DNA of 27,956 nucleotides from Lingula anatina (GCF_001039355.2 NW_019774803.1:492774-520729); one strand, 5' to 3'; counted from the stretch's first letter, positions 10,313 through 20,738 are shown. Notes: generated by a model not told the origin, from the letters alone. Numbers and translations are program-made.

Positions 10313-11410
10313 AAAATAATTTTTTAAAGAATTGATTCTTATTTAATTATGATGAGCACCTGTTTGGAAACTCTGATACTTCTATTTCTGTTAGTGTAAT
10401 CAAGGGGAAAAAGTAACCAGTATTCACTTATCAGAACATTTATTATTGATGCATAATGCAATTTGCTACATGTTATTTAAATGTTATATTAAAACATTAT
10501 CAAAACAGCAATTACTGTTAGATAATAAGTGTTGGTAAAATAAAAAAAATGAAGTAAAAACATTTTGCCTTATTTTTTATGAAAAAGCAGTGTGCCTAAA
10601 ATGAAAAATAGAATACACTGACAGCATTTAATGATTTCAGACTTTCCAGTCTTCCGTTTTGAAAAAAGTTGTAAAATGCAACATATATCTAAAAATGAGA
10701 TGAGTTCATAATCCTCGACAAATTTACAAATTTCACATTTTTTTTCATCATTTTTCTGGTAACTGGATGTGATGTGTGGTGTTTATCCACGAAATAAAAA
10801 TAAAACTTGCTGTCTATCATTTTCTCCATGAATTTTGATTATAAACTCGTCTATTAATATTATGTCTATATGGCTTTTCCCTTATTACCTACTCTTATAT
10901 CAAACTTGAGTAAAACACACAAAAAATGTGTCTAAGTATATGTCTACTGTAAAGCAGAAAGTCTCGAAATCATTTTAAAGTAAGATTAGTTACAAAATCC
11001 CTGTATCTGAAATCAAACATGAGATGGAATTACAAAACTATGCACCAAAAGGTTCCTTTTTGAAAGATTAATGCAGTAATAAACGTTTACAAGATCTGGT
11101 GCTAAAAGTCTATAACTGCGATAACCTCTCAAAGTGAATATATAATAATTCGAATAATCAAAAATATAGACATTGAATGAAAATTAGGATTAAAAGTTAG
11201 AAGTACTTTAAAGATGATGGTTACAAAAATAATGCAAAAAACATATACAAATTGCCGTCAGAATTATATTGTTTGTGTTATTCACACGGATTTCACAACA
11301 ATAATTTGGGCAAATGTCCCTCGTCAAACTCTTTAACCACTTAATACTGGTATTAAATAATTTCTATGAACACCTCAGATATGCAAAGTATAGAGATACG
11401 TTCGTATAGT
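10309..11410. other. AT-rich 3' flank of the receptor gene
   Basis: No coding frame is supported. On the minus strand an AATAAA (10439-10444) could be the receptor gene's polyadenylation signal about 970 bp past its stop, but nearer non-canonical signals are equally possible. Confidence 0.4.
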
Positions 11411-11845
11411 TTACTGCGCACTGTATCTGGTTCGCTGCAACTGACCATCACAAGGGGGAGTGTTGGCGAAGAACCAGATAGTTGCCACGGTAGATAATAT
11501 GAGGAAAGTATACAGCACTATCCTGTCTATGACCACGGCTACCATCTCCCATTCCGTTTTCAAGCGCTCTGCGGCTTTCTTTTCCCGCCCGGTGCAATCC
11601 TCGCCCTTCAGGTTGCTTAAAATCTGGCGAAGCACAAGCGTGGTGGCAGCGGAATTGGCGGTGGGATTTCCGCTTTCGCCATGCAGGCTCATTTCGTCTT
11701 GAGAGTTGCAAGGGATGCTAGCGCTGAAGTGGGTCAAATACGGTGGTTTTCTACTGTCTCGGATGCTGAAGGTGCTGCCGTTCGCTATGCTGCCACATAT
11801 GTCGGCGTTTGATGAAAGACGCAGTCGTCCATTTCGATTTTCGCT
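11411..11845 (-). CDS. receptor exon 7: end of cytoplasmic loop, TM4, stop
   Basis: The exon opens after a TTCTAATTTCAG acceptor and is open in frame for 144 codons to TAA. It encodes the variable cytoplasmic loop, then an amphipathic helix (ERLKTEWEMVAVVID) that leads into TM4. The tail after TM4 is about 18 residues. Confidence 0.92.
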   Translation of the reverse strand, partial: SENRNGRLRLSSNADICGSIANGSTFSIRDSRKPPYLTHFSASIPCNSQDEMSLHGESGNPTANSAATTLVLRQILSNLKGEDCTGREKKAAERLKTEWEMVAVVIDRIVLYTFLILSTVATIWFFANTPPCDGQLQRTRYSAQ

Positions 11846-11952
11846 CTGAAATTAGAAGTAAAATTGCTTACCTTATTGGCTATGATCAAGACGTTGTACT
11901 AAAAGTTTTAATGAGCTCCCATGTATTTTAATGGCTAATATTAACTTTTTTA

Positions 11953-12001
<49 letters not shown>

Positions 12002-15000
12002 TTAAATACCGATCCAAGTAGTTGATGATAGAAAACAACTGAAGAAGGTAGAGGGGCAGATTGTTGATAAAAAGGAACTAAGTAAGCATGGCGAATAGTG
12101 GAAGAGAAAAATATGAACACTGAAGAAAGTATAAGAAGTACACTCATACACGCACAGGCTCTAGTTTGATAGAATTCTCCGCATCTTCATCAAGCGCCGT
12201 TTTGATTGCTTTCCTCTTGCAGACGATGGTGCCTAAAAACCCCAAGACCAGCTTCCTCATCCAGTCTGGCATCTCGTGACCCTGTTCTCCGCTTAAATGA
12301 ATGTTGGACACCACGATGCTGCTCATGGTGGAGATACACAGTAATAGTAGAACAATGCCCAGGTACATACCTGCAGTACAATGGTGGAAAATAAATGAAA
12401 TACTGTTTGGAATTATATGTGGACTTTTTCTTCTATATTTTCGTGAAATATCGATTCTTTGGCAATAAAAATTTTTATTTGGAAAATGTGAATATTTTTC
12501 AGCTATATTTTCAACTTCAAATTACAAAGAAAATTGATGATGGATTTTATGTGTGGGTGAATATTACTTAATTGTGGGTGAATATTACTTAATATTACTT
12601 AAAGATATCATCTTAAGGTTACTAGGTTATATTCAAAGTTCTTAAACTGACTGGCTAGCTATTCGGGAATTGTATTCTATTTAAAGGCATCTTGGATTCG
12701 ACATCTCAACTTACTTAAAACTGGTACCACATCAGACTGAGTAGGCGTTAAATCCGAGACCAGCTGTAGGAATACCATCATGGCCAACACGGCAGTCACA
12801 CCAAACGACACTTTCTCTCCGGACTCCACCGGTAGGTAGAAACTCACAGCCGTCATGGACAAAACCACAATACAAGGCAATATCAGATTGTACATATAAT
12901 ACAAAGGTTTACGACACATGATCAGATAAAACGTGACGTCATTGTAAGGTTCCGGGCAGCACCCGTAGACAGTGGATGTTCGTATGGCGGGAGCAGCCAT
13001 TAATTGCCACTCTCCGTTTGGAACAAATGACGTCTGGTCTCCCGCCGCGCTTTTATTCTGCAGATCCAATTGGTGACCATGGAAATGCCAGGAACCAAAC
13101 TTGATTGGGCAGGCCTGTTTGTCGTATGGGAAGTAGTTGATGTCCATAAGACAGCTGCTCTTCAGGATGAGTGGAAAGTCCCACGTGACCTTGCCGTTGC
13201 TGTGGACGGCGGCGGAAAATCCGCCTTCATGTCTCCCCTCATCTCGTACACTGCAATAAAGAGGATGGTTTAACATCAAAGCATCCGTTAATTACAATAT
13301 AAAATAATAATAATAATAAATAAATAAATAAATAAATGGATGAAAATTTAAAAAAAATGTTGAACGTGTATATCAAATAGTTATTATTGATTTCTACTCT
13401 GGTCCCGTTTGCTGAAGATATATAGTGACCGCAAGGCCCTCAACGGGGGTGCGTCACTATGTATTTTACTCTGTTGCAATAAAAGCTATAAATACAATAC
13501 ATGAAATATTAATTTACCTTTTCATTTGAATTGCAATGCATAATTTTGGGAGGACATTTTTCTATTCTCCAACGTACATTGCACGAAATGTCCTCCCAAA
13601 ATAATGCACTGCAATACAAATGAAAAGGTAAATTAATATTTTATATATTGTATTTATAGCTTTTATTGCAACCTGATCTCGTACGCTGAATGATAGTGAT
13701 CGAGTAAAGATCCAGTGTTTTCCCCACTTACCATGCGTATTACCTTATTTTCCTTTTGTATGATTCATGTAATATTAAAAACTTGATTGTTTTCAACCAA
13801 CTTCATGTACTGTATCGAATACATATTGTTCTATGACATTTCATCATGCAGCATGCCAGCATGTCTATACGCCTTTTCAACTTTTTCAAACAAGTAGGCA
13901 ACACTGTGCAGAACATTTGATGTCTAGTCTAGTCTACTGACGTATAGTATGCAAAGCCATGCTATATCGCACGCCAGAAGAAAATTGGATGGTTTCAGTA
14001 TATAAAAAAATTAATGTCGTTTAACAGCATAGATCACTTTTATGTGAAAGATACGTTTTTTTTTCTTTTTTTCCTGTGTACATTTATATCTATGCTAATG
14101 TGTGAGTGCGCATGTCTGCATGGACTTGCCTGCCCGTGTGTGAGTGTAAACGCGTGTCTTTATGTGTTTGTGTCTCTTTGCGTTTACATGAGTTGGTGTG
14201 TATGTGCTTGTGTGCGCACGTGTGCGTGTGTGTTAAATATTTAAACACACATACTCATTGTATATAGTAATGTCCGGTTTCCATATGCTGTCAATGGCGA
14301 CGTCGAAACTTGTGATGTTGGCGTGCTCGGACACATTCCATGTAAGAATTTCGTCTTTCCATTCCTGCGAATAAAATCGAAAATTTTATCAATTACGGTT
14401 CAGTGCTGTTCAGCTGAATTTTCGGAAATTTAAAACAGACTTCAAAAAGGGAGACACAGTACAATATGCAGTGCTATAAAAGATGCAATGGTTACGTTTA
14501 ACAGTGAAAATTAATTGATATATCAGATGCCAGTGGCTCATTAACCCTTATTTGACATGGTCCCGTACATATATGATATCCAAGATATAAAATGTTCATT
14601 TGGTTTTGATTATTTTCTATTGCATTTCAGTACTGGAAAAACTGCACTAGACATTCAATTCATCTGCTTAGACCCTATTCACATAAATTTTAAATCGATC
14701 TATCCCTGTGGGGAGTCTCACTAGATTACTGTCAGCTTAGCCAGCTTAAGCGTCTGTCCCGCCTACTAAAAGCTGTAAGGGGGTAATTAACTATGGTGCG
14801 CTGACTGCAATTTAGCGTGAACCCCCAGGGAGTTAGGTCGATCTAAATCTAAATCTCTGGTTCGATCTAAATCTCTGGGAATGCACCCTTAAATACTTAA
14901 GTATTTTTAAAAAGCTGTTGGCTTGAGCAACGTCGAGGGAAACATCAATAACAATAGCTAAGAGAAATGAACTGATTACAAGAAATCAAAGTATTAGATA

Positions 15001-16988
15001 CCTTTGATACCATGGAGCCGCCGTAATTTTACCTAATAATTTGGTCCAACCAACATCACACTACAAAGAATAAAATAATAAATACTGGCAATGACAACAC
15101 ATACATACCTGTCTCACCCATAGACTTGCGAATAGCGTCTGCTCTGCAGCGTTCTGAGAGAACAATTAAACGCTTAAAACACATCACAAAAGCTTCTTAC
15201 AACATCTCGTGCAACATTCTTTTATTATGTGTAGCCTATGCCGCAGGGGCAACAAGGCTTTAAAATGGCAAATCTATTTTATTCTCAATTTAATCATTGC
15301 AAATGTAAATGACTTAAGATAGTGAAATACTAATTCTAATGTTTGCGTACTTCCTTAAAATCAAAAATGATAAATATATGAATAGTAGGCGAATATCTTC
15401 TAAAGTACATGAAAAAACAATAGGGTTTAAAGAGAGAGCGAGAAAGAGACAGAGAGAGGATATGATCCTTACCAATTCAATAACTTGGTTAATACTCATA
15501 TCTATCTTCACAGTAATTGTGTGATTCGGATTTACAACGGGCCTGTTGTCTGCGTCATATTCAGAGAGGAGCTTTTCTTTAAGCTTGACCAAAGTTCTAT
15601 AAGTAAGCGAGTGTGCCGAAACTGAGAAGACTGAAAAATCACAAATTAAATGGATTTTTCAAAAAAATAAACAATGAGTGTTAAAAAGGCGACCGATGGT
15701 GTTATTTGTTTCAAACAATTCCCTCAGTGAAATTTAATGTATATAGACAGAGGTAGGAGTTGGTGTAAGAGGACGAGTGGATGAGTGGCCGAATGAAGTG
15801 CCTCGGTCTTAGAGCCTATTTTGGTACAAGATATCTATTATGACAGAAATTATATAACTGTAAATTTTCTCGTCAATACCTCCTTTTTAAAGTTCAATAA
15901 ATGTTTAATTGCGTGTTTTTGTATGTTCTGTTGTGATAATCAGGTGGGAATGCGGGTGAATAGAAATAATTAATGGGTCCGATTTACTCTTAAAATACAT
16001 AGACTCGTAAGAGTTAGCCCCCTACTCCACTTCAACCTCTTCCCATTACCACAGCTGCAAAATATGTTTTGTTATTTTTCAGAAAACTATAACAATTAAC
16101 TCATTTGTAACCTAATTCGATGATAGCGACTCATCAATTTCCACCAAAATAAAAACAAAAAAGCAAAACATTTCGAATGCGAAAATTGATTTTGATACAA
16201 TTGCTTCATAGAGTTGATAAAAAATAGATTAAATTGCTTTTGACTGTATAGAAATTAACCCCACTTTGTCAGGTACATGGCAATTTGTTTGGATGAGGTT
16301 CTGTACATATAACAAAGCTCCGTTTGTTAATTATCTATAACAATTCCTTCAGATAGCCTCTTTACCAGCAGATCATATTATCCCTCAGCTTAGCTGTGGG
16401 GCTACTGTCCTCAATTCATAAACCACAAAGACCCCATTTCTATACCTAGATCGATCTAGCAGGATCAACCCATCTCCGAGGGGTTTCTCGCTAAATTGCT
16501 TTCAGTTTAAGTGGCTTAGATGTCTGGCAGGCTCACTGAAGCTGCTAAACGATAGTTAACTACACCCTAACAGCTTCAGTAGGCGTGCCAGACATCAGAG
16601 CCGCTTAAGTCGAATGTAATTTAGCGAGAAACCCCTCGGAGATGGGCCGAGCCTGCAAGATCGATCTAGGTATGGGAAGGGGATCTTTTTTTTTTTTTTT
16701 TTTTTTTTTTANNNNNNNNNNNNNNNNNNNNNNNNNNNNNNNNNNNNNNNNNNNNNNNNNNNNNNNNNNNNNNNNNNNNNNNNNNNNNNNNNNNNNNNNN
16801 NNNNNNNNNNNNNNNNNNNNNNNNNNNNNNNNNNNNNNNNNNNNNNNNNNNNNNNNNNNNNNNNNNNNNNNNNNNNNNNNNNNNNNNNNNNNNNNNNNNN
16901 NNNNNNNNNNNNNNNNNNNNNNNNNNNNNNNNNNNNNNNNNNNNNNNNNNNNNNNNNNNNNNNNNNNNNNNNNNNNNNNNNNNNNNNN

Positions 16989-17029
<41 letters not shown>

Positions 17030-18478
17030 AATGTGCGTATATTACAATGGCTATGATAACGACCCATTTCAGTGACTCAAAGCACATGGCATACTGGGCA
17101 ATCCATGCAGTGGAAAAAAACAGAAATTGTAACTGTTTATTGTAGGGGGTTATAAAAATTAATTGCCACACTTAGAAACCATTTTAAACCGTGCTTGTTT
17201 TTAATGTTTAGGGCGCCGAATACTTTCAATTAAGATATTTCACGTTTCTCGGCAGCGATGTCTTTACGAAAGGTGGAGGCGCGTCTCCTAAAATCAGTTT
17301 TAGAATAAAAATTTATGGGCAGTGGAGTCCACTATCTGAGTTTTTTTCTTATTTAAATATTATGTGAAAAAGAAAAAGGAAAAAGAGGTCAGTGGTAACG
17401 GCAACTTCTATTAATCTGTTTAAAATCATAATAACTCTTCGCTTTGGCCAAAAATTGGATTTTCCGGGGAAAAAACGGCAATTTTCCCGTACTTACCAAT
17501 GGTCAACGACCACTTTCCTGCATTCAAAATTAATCCAGGGGTTTTTTTCCTAAACGTACGGTTTTTTTGTTAAAATCTCTTAAGAGATTTTAACTGACGG
17601 AGCCCTCTCTGACATTGCATAGTCACTGGTGACCTACTTAAAACCGCGGGAAAAGCAGACAACAACAACACTATATACCCGGTAGCAATAATATAAGATT
17701 CATGAGATATATTCGTCTTTTTGTTAAAAATGCATTTATGTCATACAAAAGAATGAGTCGTATAATTGTGACGTCAAATTTACTGCCGACTTTCATATAC
17801 AAATAAACCGAATTCTAGTCACTTGATGTTGACCTAATTTTACTAGGACGTTGCTTACTTTTTCCATAATTATAGATAATGGAATATCTACAAATCTCAA
17901 TATCAGCCTGCTACATGTAGAAGAAGGCATTTTCCTCTTGCTTTGTCGGACAGGTCTGAAGAAGTCAGCCGTCATAATTTGGCAGTAAGAATGTACAGGC
18001 CTCGTTAACACGCGCTTTATACCACAATTAAAGTCGGTCACGCGCGTCACCCACAGTGTAATGCTGGTTTAAAAAAAATCAATTGAACTATTTTATTGGA
18101 ATTTATGGCGAAAATAAGAAAAAAGTCCAGAATAAATCTTCCAGAAAGGGAACACCGCATTCTGGGATTTCAAACGACGTGAAAGGTCCATCCTTACAGT
18201 GTTACGAAACGAAATGAGCAAAGAAGGCAATCTATAAATAATACTGTGGACGACAAATTGGTGGCATAATTTTAGACAACAGGTCACAAAAAATTATAAA
18301 AATATTTAATATTACGAACTATTTGATTTAATGATGCCTTCATCGTTAGCAATACTCAAAGAATATAATGCTAATATTGAACGCATCATATCTTATACTT
18401 ACCCGAATTCATATCTATGGTAACCATCAACAGGCAGAGTTTCCATGACAATCCGCTTAGTCCTGCATTCATTGCCAT
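11411..18478 (-). CDS. nicotinic acetylcholine receptor alpha-type subunit, alpha7-like (7 exons)
   Basis: A complete gene for a subunit of a pentameric acetylcholine-gated cation channel. Joining exons 18478-18403, 15621-15473, 15153-15109, 14364-14255, 13250-12715, 12370-12156 and 11845-11411 keeps phase throughout and gives about 521 residues. Visible parts in order are a signal peptide, the loop D Trp (LWVRQ), WKPD of loop A, VTWD of loop B, a Cys loop with 13 residues between C160 and C174, PNGEW, and vicinal C224-C225 in YGCCPEPY, which defines an alpha subunit. TM1 is about 244-266. TM2 has GEK at its start (E272 at -1') and Leu282 at 9', which fits cation selectivity. TM3 follows, then a cytoplasmic loop, then TM4 at about 479-503. 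Loop C and KFGSW most resemble alpha7/alpha9. The 45-nt and 110-nt exons match the conserved exons 3 and 4 of the family. An in-frame ATG lies at 18472 as well. Confidence 0.95.
11953..12003. repeat. (ATT)n microsatellite in receptor intron 6
   Basis: About 16 ATT units in the 310-bp intron. Confidence 0.97.
12156..12370 (-). CDS. receptor exon 6: TM3 and start of cytoplasmic loop
   Basis: The acceptor TGTACTGCAG is followed by GT, which completes the Ser codon begun in exon 5. TM3 (YLGIVLLLLCISTMSSIVV) is followed by MPDWMRK, the conserved post-TM3 motif. The donor is either GTGCGT (exon end 12156) or GTATGA (exon end 12150). Both keep phase, and the second would add Val-Arg. Confidence 0.9.
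12540..12604. repeat. short tandem duplication in receptor intron 5
   Basis: A GTGGGTGAATATTACTTAA-type unit occurs twice in a row, followed by a third partial AATATTACTTA. Confidence 0.85.
12715..13250 (-). CDS. receptor exon 5: Cys loop, loop C, TM1, TM2
   Basis: This 536-nt exon encodes loop B, the Cys loop, the vicinal cysteines, TM1 and the pore-lining TM2. The acceptor is CTTTATTGCAG and the donor AAGTAAGT. In TM2, Leu 9' and Glu -1' are conserved, while positions 12' (Met) and 16' (Gln) differ from alpha7. In vertebrate relatives this region is split between more exons. Confidence 0.95.
13303..13337. repeat. (AAT)n/(AAAT)n microsatellite
   Basis: AAT units change to AAAT units within intron 4 of the receptor gene. 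Confidence 0.93.
13473..13672. mobile_element. 200-bp hairpin (foldback) element in receptor intron 4
   Basis: Two arms of about 87 nt (13473-13559 and 13586-13672) are near-perfect reverse complements around a 26-nt spacer. The arm begins GTTGCAATAAAAGC and ends AGGACATTT at the loop. There is no coding content. The structure is typical of a non-autonomous foldback or MITE element, but no clear short target duplication is visible. Confidence 0.85.
14255..14364 (-). CDS. receptor exon 4 (110 nt): loop A
   Basis: Encodes EWKDEILTWN, two N-glycosylation sites (NVS, NIT) and WKPDITIYN. Its length of 110 nt equals the conserved exon 4 of nicotinic receptor genes. The acceptor is TTCGCAG and the donor GTATGT. 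It ends two bases into an Asp codon completed by exon 5. Confidence 0.95.
14671..14891. mobile_element. foldback element, copy 1 of 2 (receptor intron 3)
   Basis: Partly self-complementary, with outer arms carrying TCGATCTA near 14696 and TCGATCTAAATCT near 14838 and 14862, the latter duplicated. The centre (about 14750-14800) matches the central part of the element at 16433-16683 in inverted orientation, for example CTTACAGCTTTTAGTAGGC against CTAACAGCTTCAGTAGGC. Non-coding, family unnamed. Confidence 0.65.
15109..15153 (-). CDS. receptor exon 3 (45 nt): loop D
   Basis: Fifteen codons, NAAEQTLFASLWVRQ, between a TTCTCTCAG acceptor and GTATGT donor. The 45-nt length and the phase-0 junctions are the conserved exon 3 of nicotinic receptor genes. 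Too short for ordinary ORF finding. Confidence 0.95.
15473..15621 (-). CDS. receptor exon 2: mature N-terminus
   Basis: Encodes the N-terminal helix and first strands (RTLVKLKEKLLSEYDADNRP, then NHT, a glycosylation site). The donor is GTAAGG. Two acceptors 9 nt apart are possible (TTTTTCAG and TTCTCAG). Both keep frame, and the upstream one adds three residues near the signal-peptide cleavage region. Confidence 0.93.
16433..16683. mobile_element. foldback element, copy 2 of 2 (receptor intron 1)
   Basis: Long imperfect inverted repeat. Outer arms are ATACCTAGATCGATCT (16442-16457) and its exact complement (16658-16673). Next come CCCATCTCCGAGGGGTTTCT paired with its complement near 16630-16650, then inner arms around GATGTCTGGCA and TGCCAGACATC, with a GTTAAC-like centre near 16555. 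No reading frame. It ends directly against the poly-T next to the assembly gap. Confidence 0.8.
16686..17024. other. assembly gap flanked by poly-T
   Basis: T25 (16686-16710), 277 N (16712-16988), then T36 (16989-17024). The gap is a sequencing or assembly failure at a homopolymer. Reading frames that cross it are artefacts. Confidence 0.97.
17569..17594. repeat. 26-bp perfect palindrome
   Basis: Arms GTTAAAATCTCTT and AAGAGATTTTAAC meet with no spacer inside receptor intron 1. Confidence 0.9.
18403..18478 (-). CDS. receptor exon 1: signal peptide
   Basis: From ATG 18478 (MAMNAGLSG) or ATG 18472 (MNAGLSG), followed by the hydrophobic core WKLCLLMVTID. It ends one base into a codon at a consensus GTAAGT donor. 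Only the second ATG is kept in the copy at 22470-22539, so it may be the ancestral start. Confidence 0.88.
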
Positions 18479-18640
18479 TCCTGTATAATACAAAACTAAG
18501 AACTGTGATGCCTCCCTGTCAACCTGCACTGGTTGTTGGCGTAATGAAGAATAAATTGCTAGCTTCTCGACACTCCCCGGTCGGGTGTGACTTGTTTTTA
18601 TCTGCCCCTAGGCGAACTGATACCGCGCAGAATGACTGTG
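18479..18640 (-). promoter_or_regulatory. receptor 5' flank, duplicated at 22279-22469
   Basis: About 160 bp upstream of the start aligns well with the other copy. A TATA-like GATAAAAA lies at 18595-18602 (minus strand), preceded by TGCGCGGTATCAGT and CGCCTAGGG blocks present in both copies. A promoter is inferred from position and conservation only. Confidence 0.5.
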
Positions 18641-19599
18641 AATAGGACTACTTTATTTTGCCCACATACTAGTACATAATCATGTAGCCCCAGCAAAGAG
18701 GCAACAAAGACACTTCGATGTTATAATAAAATAGTTCGGCAAGCACACGGAGCCTTGTGTCAGTATAACTTAAACACATGGTGTCAGAATCGGGATATTT
18801 ACCGAGCATTTTTTTAAGGGAAACTGACTAAAAATACTCATAAAACATGTCAGAATGACTAAGGATCTCCAATGCCATTCAAAGGGAACAAAACTTGAAA
18901 ATTTTGTTTGTGAGTGCGATATACATGTATATTGGGGCGTCTTATTGTAAGAAAACAACTAAACATAAAGCATATTGCAAATAATGATAGGGGCCTACCA
19001 TTAAAAAATACGAATCACTCACATTTAATCATGAAAAAGACAAAAAATGCCCAGATAATCGAAAGTCGAAGTTCAGTGAGATGTGTAATCCCAGGAATAA
19101 TGTTATACTTGAATTAAGTGTGCAACAAGATGTCGGGCGTTTTCAGTCATTCTTGGCACTCATGACACGCATGGCACGGTTCCATATCAAAATGCCCGCT
19201 CCATGCGTCCCATTCAAACCGAGGAATGGCATATTATATGTGAGACGATCACTTCGTTAGCGTTAAATTGTCCTGGGGTTTCCACCTCTGTCCAAGAGGG
19301 ACTTACAAACGATGAATGGAGCCTATGGCGTTTAGTGTATGTAGAGTGAGTTTAAGTATGAATTAACGCCTGTCTCTATTTCATTTTGAACTTTTAAGGC
19401 GCGTGAAGGGTACATTTGTTTCACAAGCTGTCCCTTATTATAACGTTTGAATGGCGGACTATAGGGATTTTGAATAAAGTCGATGAGAAATATTTAACTG
19501 ATTTTGAACTTTTTTTATTTTGGTAGACCAGACTAGTATGCAAAAATAAAGATTGTTTTGGGTGGTTTTGAGATTCAACAAACAGCCAAGGTGACAGCT
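18641..19599. other. intergenic, no gene supported
   Basis: Contains the palindrome ATATACATGTATAT near 18921. The short frames have no recognisable features. Confidence 0.5.
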
Positions 19600-19770
19600 G
19601 AGCGTTTTGGGTCTGGACTTCAGACATTGCGCCAGTTGAGATGGTGCAACACAAGGTAGAACAACTAACACAACAGATGCATTCCCAGCCAGTCAAGGAT
19701 AACTCTGAAATCAAACTGGTGATAATGTTGGCTGTTGTTTTGGGTAGTTTTATTTTACTGCTGTTCGCAT
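19600..19770 (+). pseudogene. partial, broken copy of the GPCR at 7462-9219
   Basis: The nucleotide sequence closely follows 8877-9040 of the intact receptor, covering the end of the third intracellular loop and most of TM6. In frame it reads WTSDIAPVEM, KVEQLTQ, SQPVKDNSEIKL and on into a TM6-like stretch. Differences include a two-codon insertion (Gln-Met) after LTQ, a small deletion that shifts frame just before the WTS motif with a TGA upstream, and loss of similarity within TM6 after about 19770. No TM1-5 or TM7 sequence is nearby, so it cannot make a receptor. Confidence 0.88.
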
Positions 19771-20738
19771 TCCTGGACCCCGCCTCTTCAAATAATCCTA
19801 GATCTTCTGCCCTGAATATGTGTTATCATCTGAGTTAAAATTTGACTGAACTCTGACTCATACTTTTCGTGTATTTCATGTGTCATTGCAGCATTCAATA
19901 ACAAGAACAATAATAGCGAATTTCAACAGCTTGTGTATAAATATACCTAACATAGAATCATTTGAAAAATGTTCTGAAAAAGTACCGTCTACCTACTGTA
20001 CAGTATTCTGTATACGTGTATTTAGGCTTACTTACTTTACATGACATTTAAATTTGTGTTTTGCTTACACTTATTTATCTAATTATTTTACTCTGTTTTA
20101 TTATTTTCAGTTTATTTGCTTTCGGTGAATTTTGTTTTATATTTATATGCACATGCCTATATTTAAAAAACATGCTATTTAGCTGTATCCATATTAAATA
20201 TTGCGAACCGACCGACTGCCTCTAGTTCTCCAAATTGCTTTTCATCACTATTAAGTACATGCCGGCCCAGAAAGCGATATATACGGTTTAATTTCAGCTC
20301 TGTTTGATAGATATTAAATTATTAAGTGAAAAGAAACGTGCACGCTTAAACCCCGATGGCTTTATTTGTTATACACTTTATTTATGACATATGCTATATA
20401 GAGCTCGATCAAATAATGTACCGACAAGCACCATCTGATATCTCCAAATTCCGCCTGCTTTACCCTCTGTAACAACTGCGACTTTCAAAAATAAGTCATT
20501 AACCCTTTGATATATTGCCCCCATATTTAAGTACATATTATTTCTTCATGTCACGCGAGAACTTCCTCTCTGTAACATTTGGTACAGGCAATTGAAACCG
20601 TGTCCTAACCACACCTAGTACCGCGTTTATATATAAGATTATGCTTTAATGGGGCACAACACGCATGGTTAACTATAATGTATCATTCCAAGAGCACTGG
20701 TGCCCACTTTAACCTATCGATCATACCCTTTATAAAGA
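19771..20738. other. intergenic, no gene supported
   Basis: AT-rich sequence after the GPCR fragment, with no recognisable coding or RNA feature. Confidence 0.5.

Larger units (their letters stand above)
15622..18402 (-). other. receptor intron 1 (about 2.8 kb)
   Basis: Bounded by GTAAGT at the exon 1 side and TTCTCAG at the exon 2 side. It contains the second foldback element, the assembly gap and a 26-bp palindrome. Short frames inside have no support as genes. Confidence 0.85.

Noticed and set aside
14014-14244. Cys-rich plus-strand frame (76 codons)
   Set aside because: Encoded by a TG-rich simple-sequence tract in receptor intron 4, with no flanking evidence of a gene.
16605-17171. Long open frames on both strands across the N gap
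   Set aside because: They consist of poly-Lys or poly-Phe from the T runs and of N codons, so they are gap artefacts.
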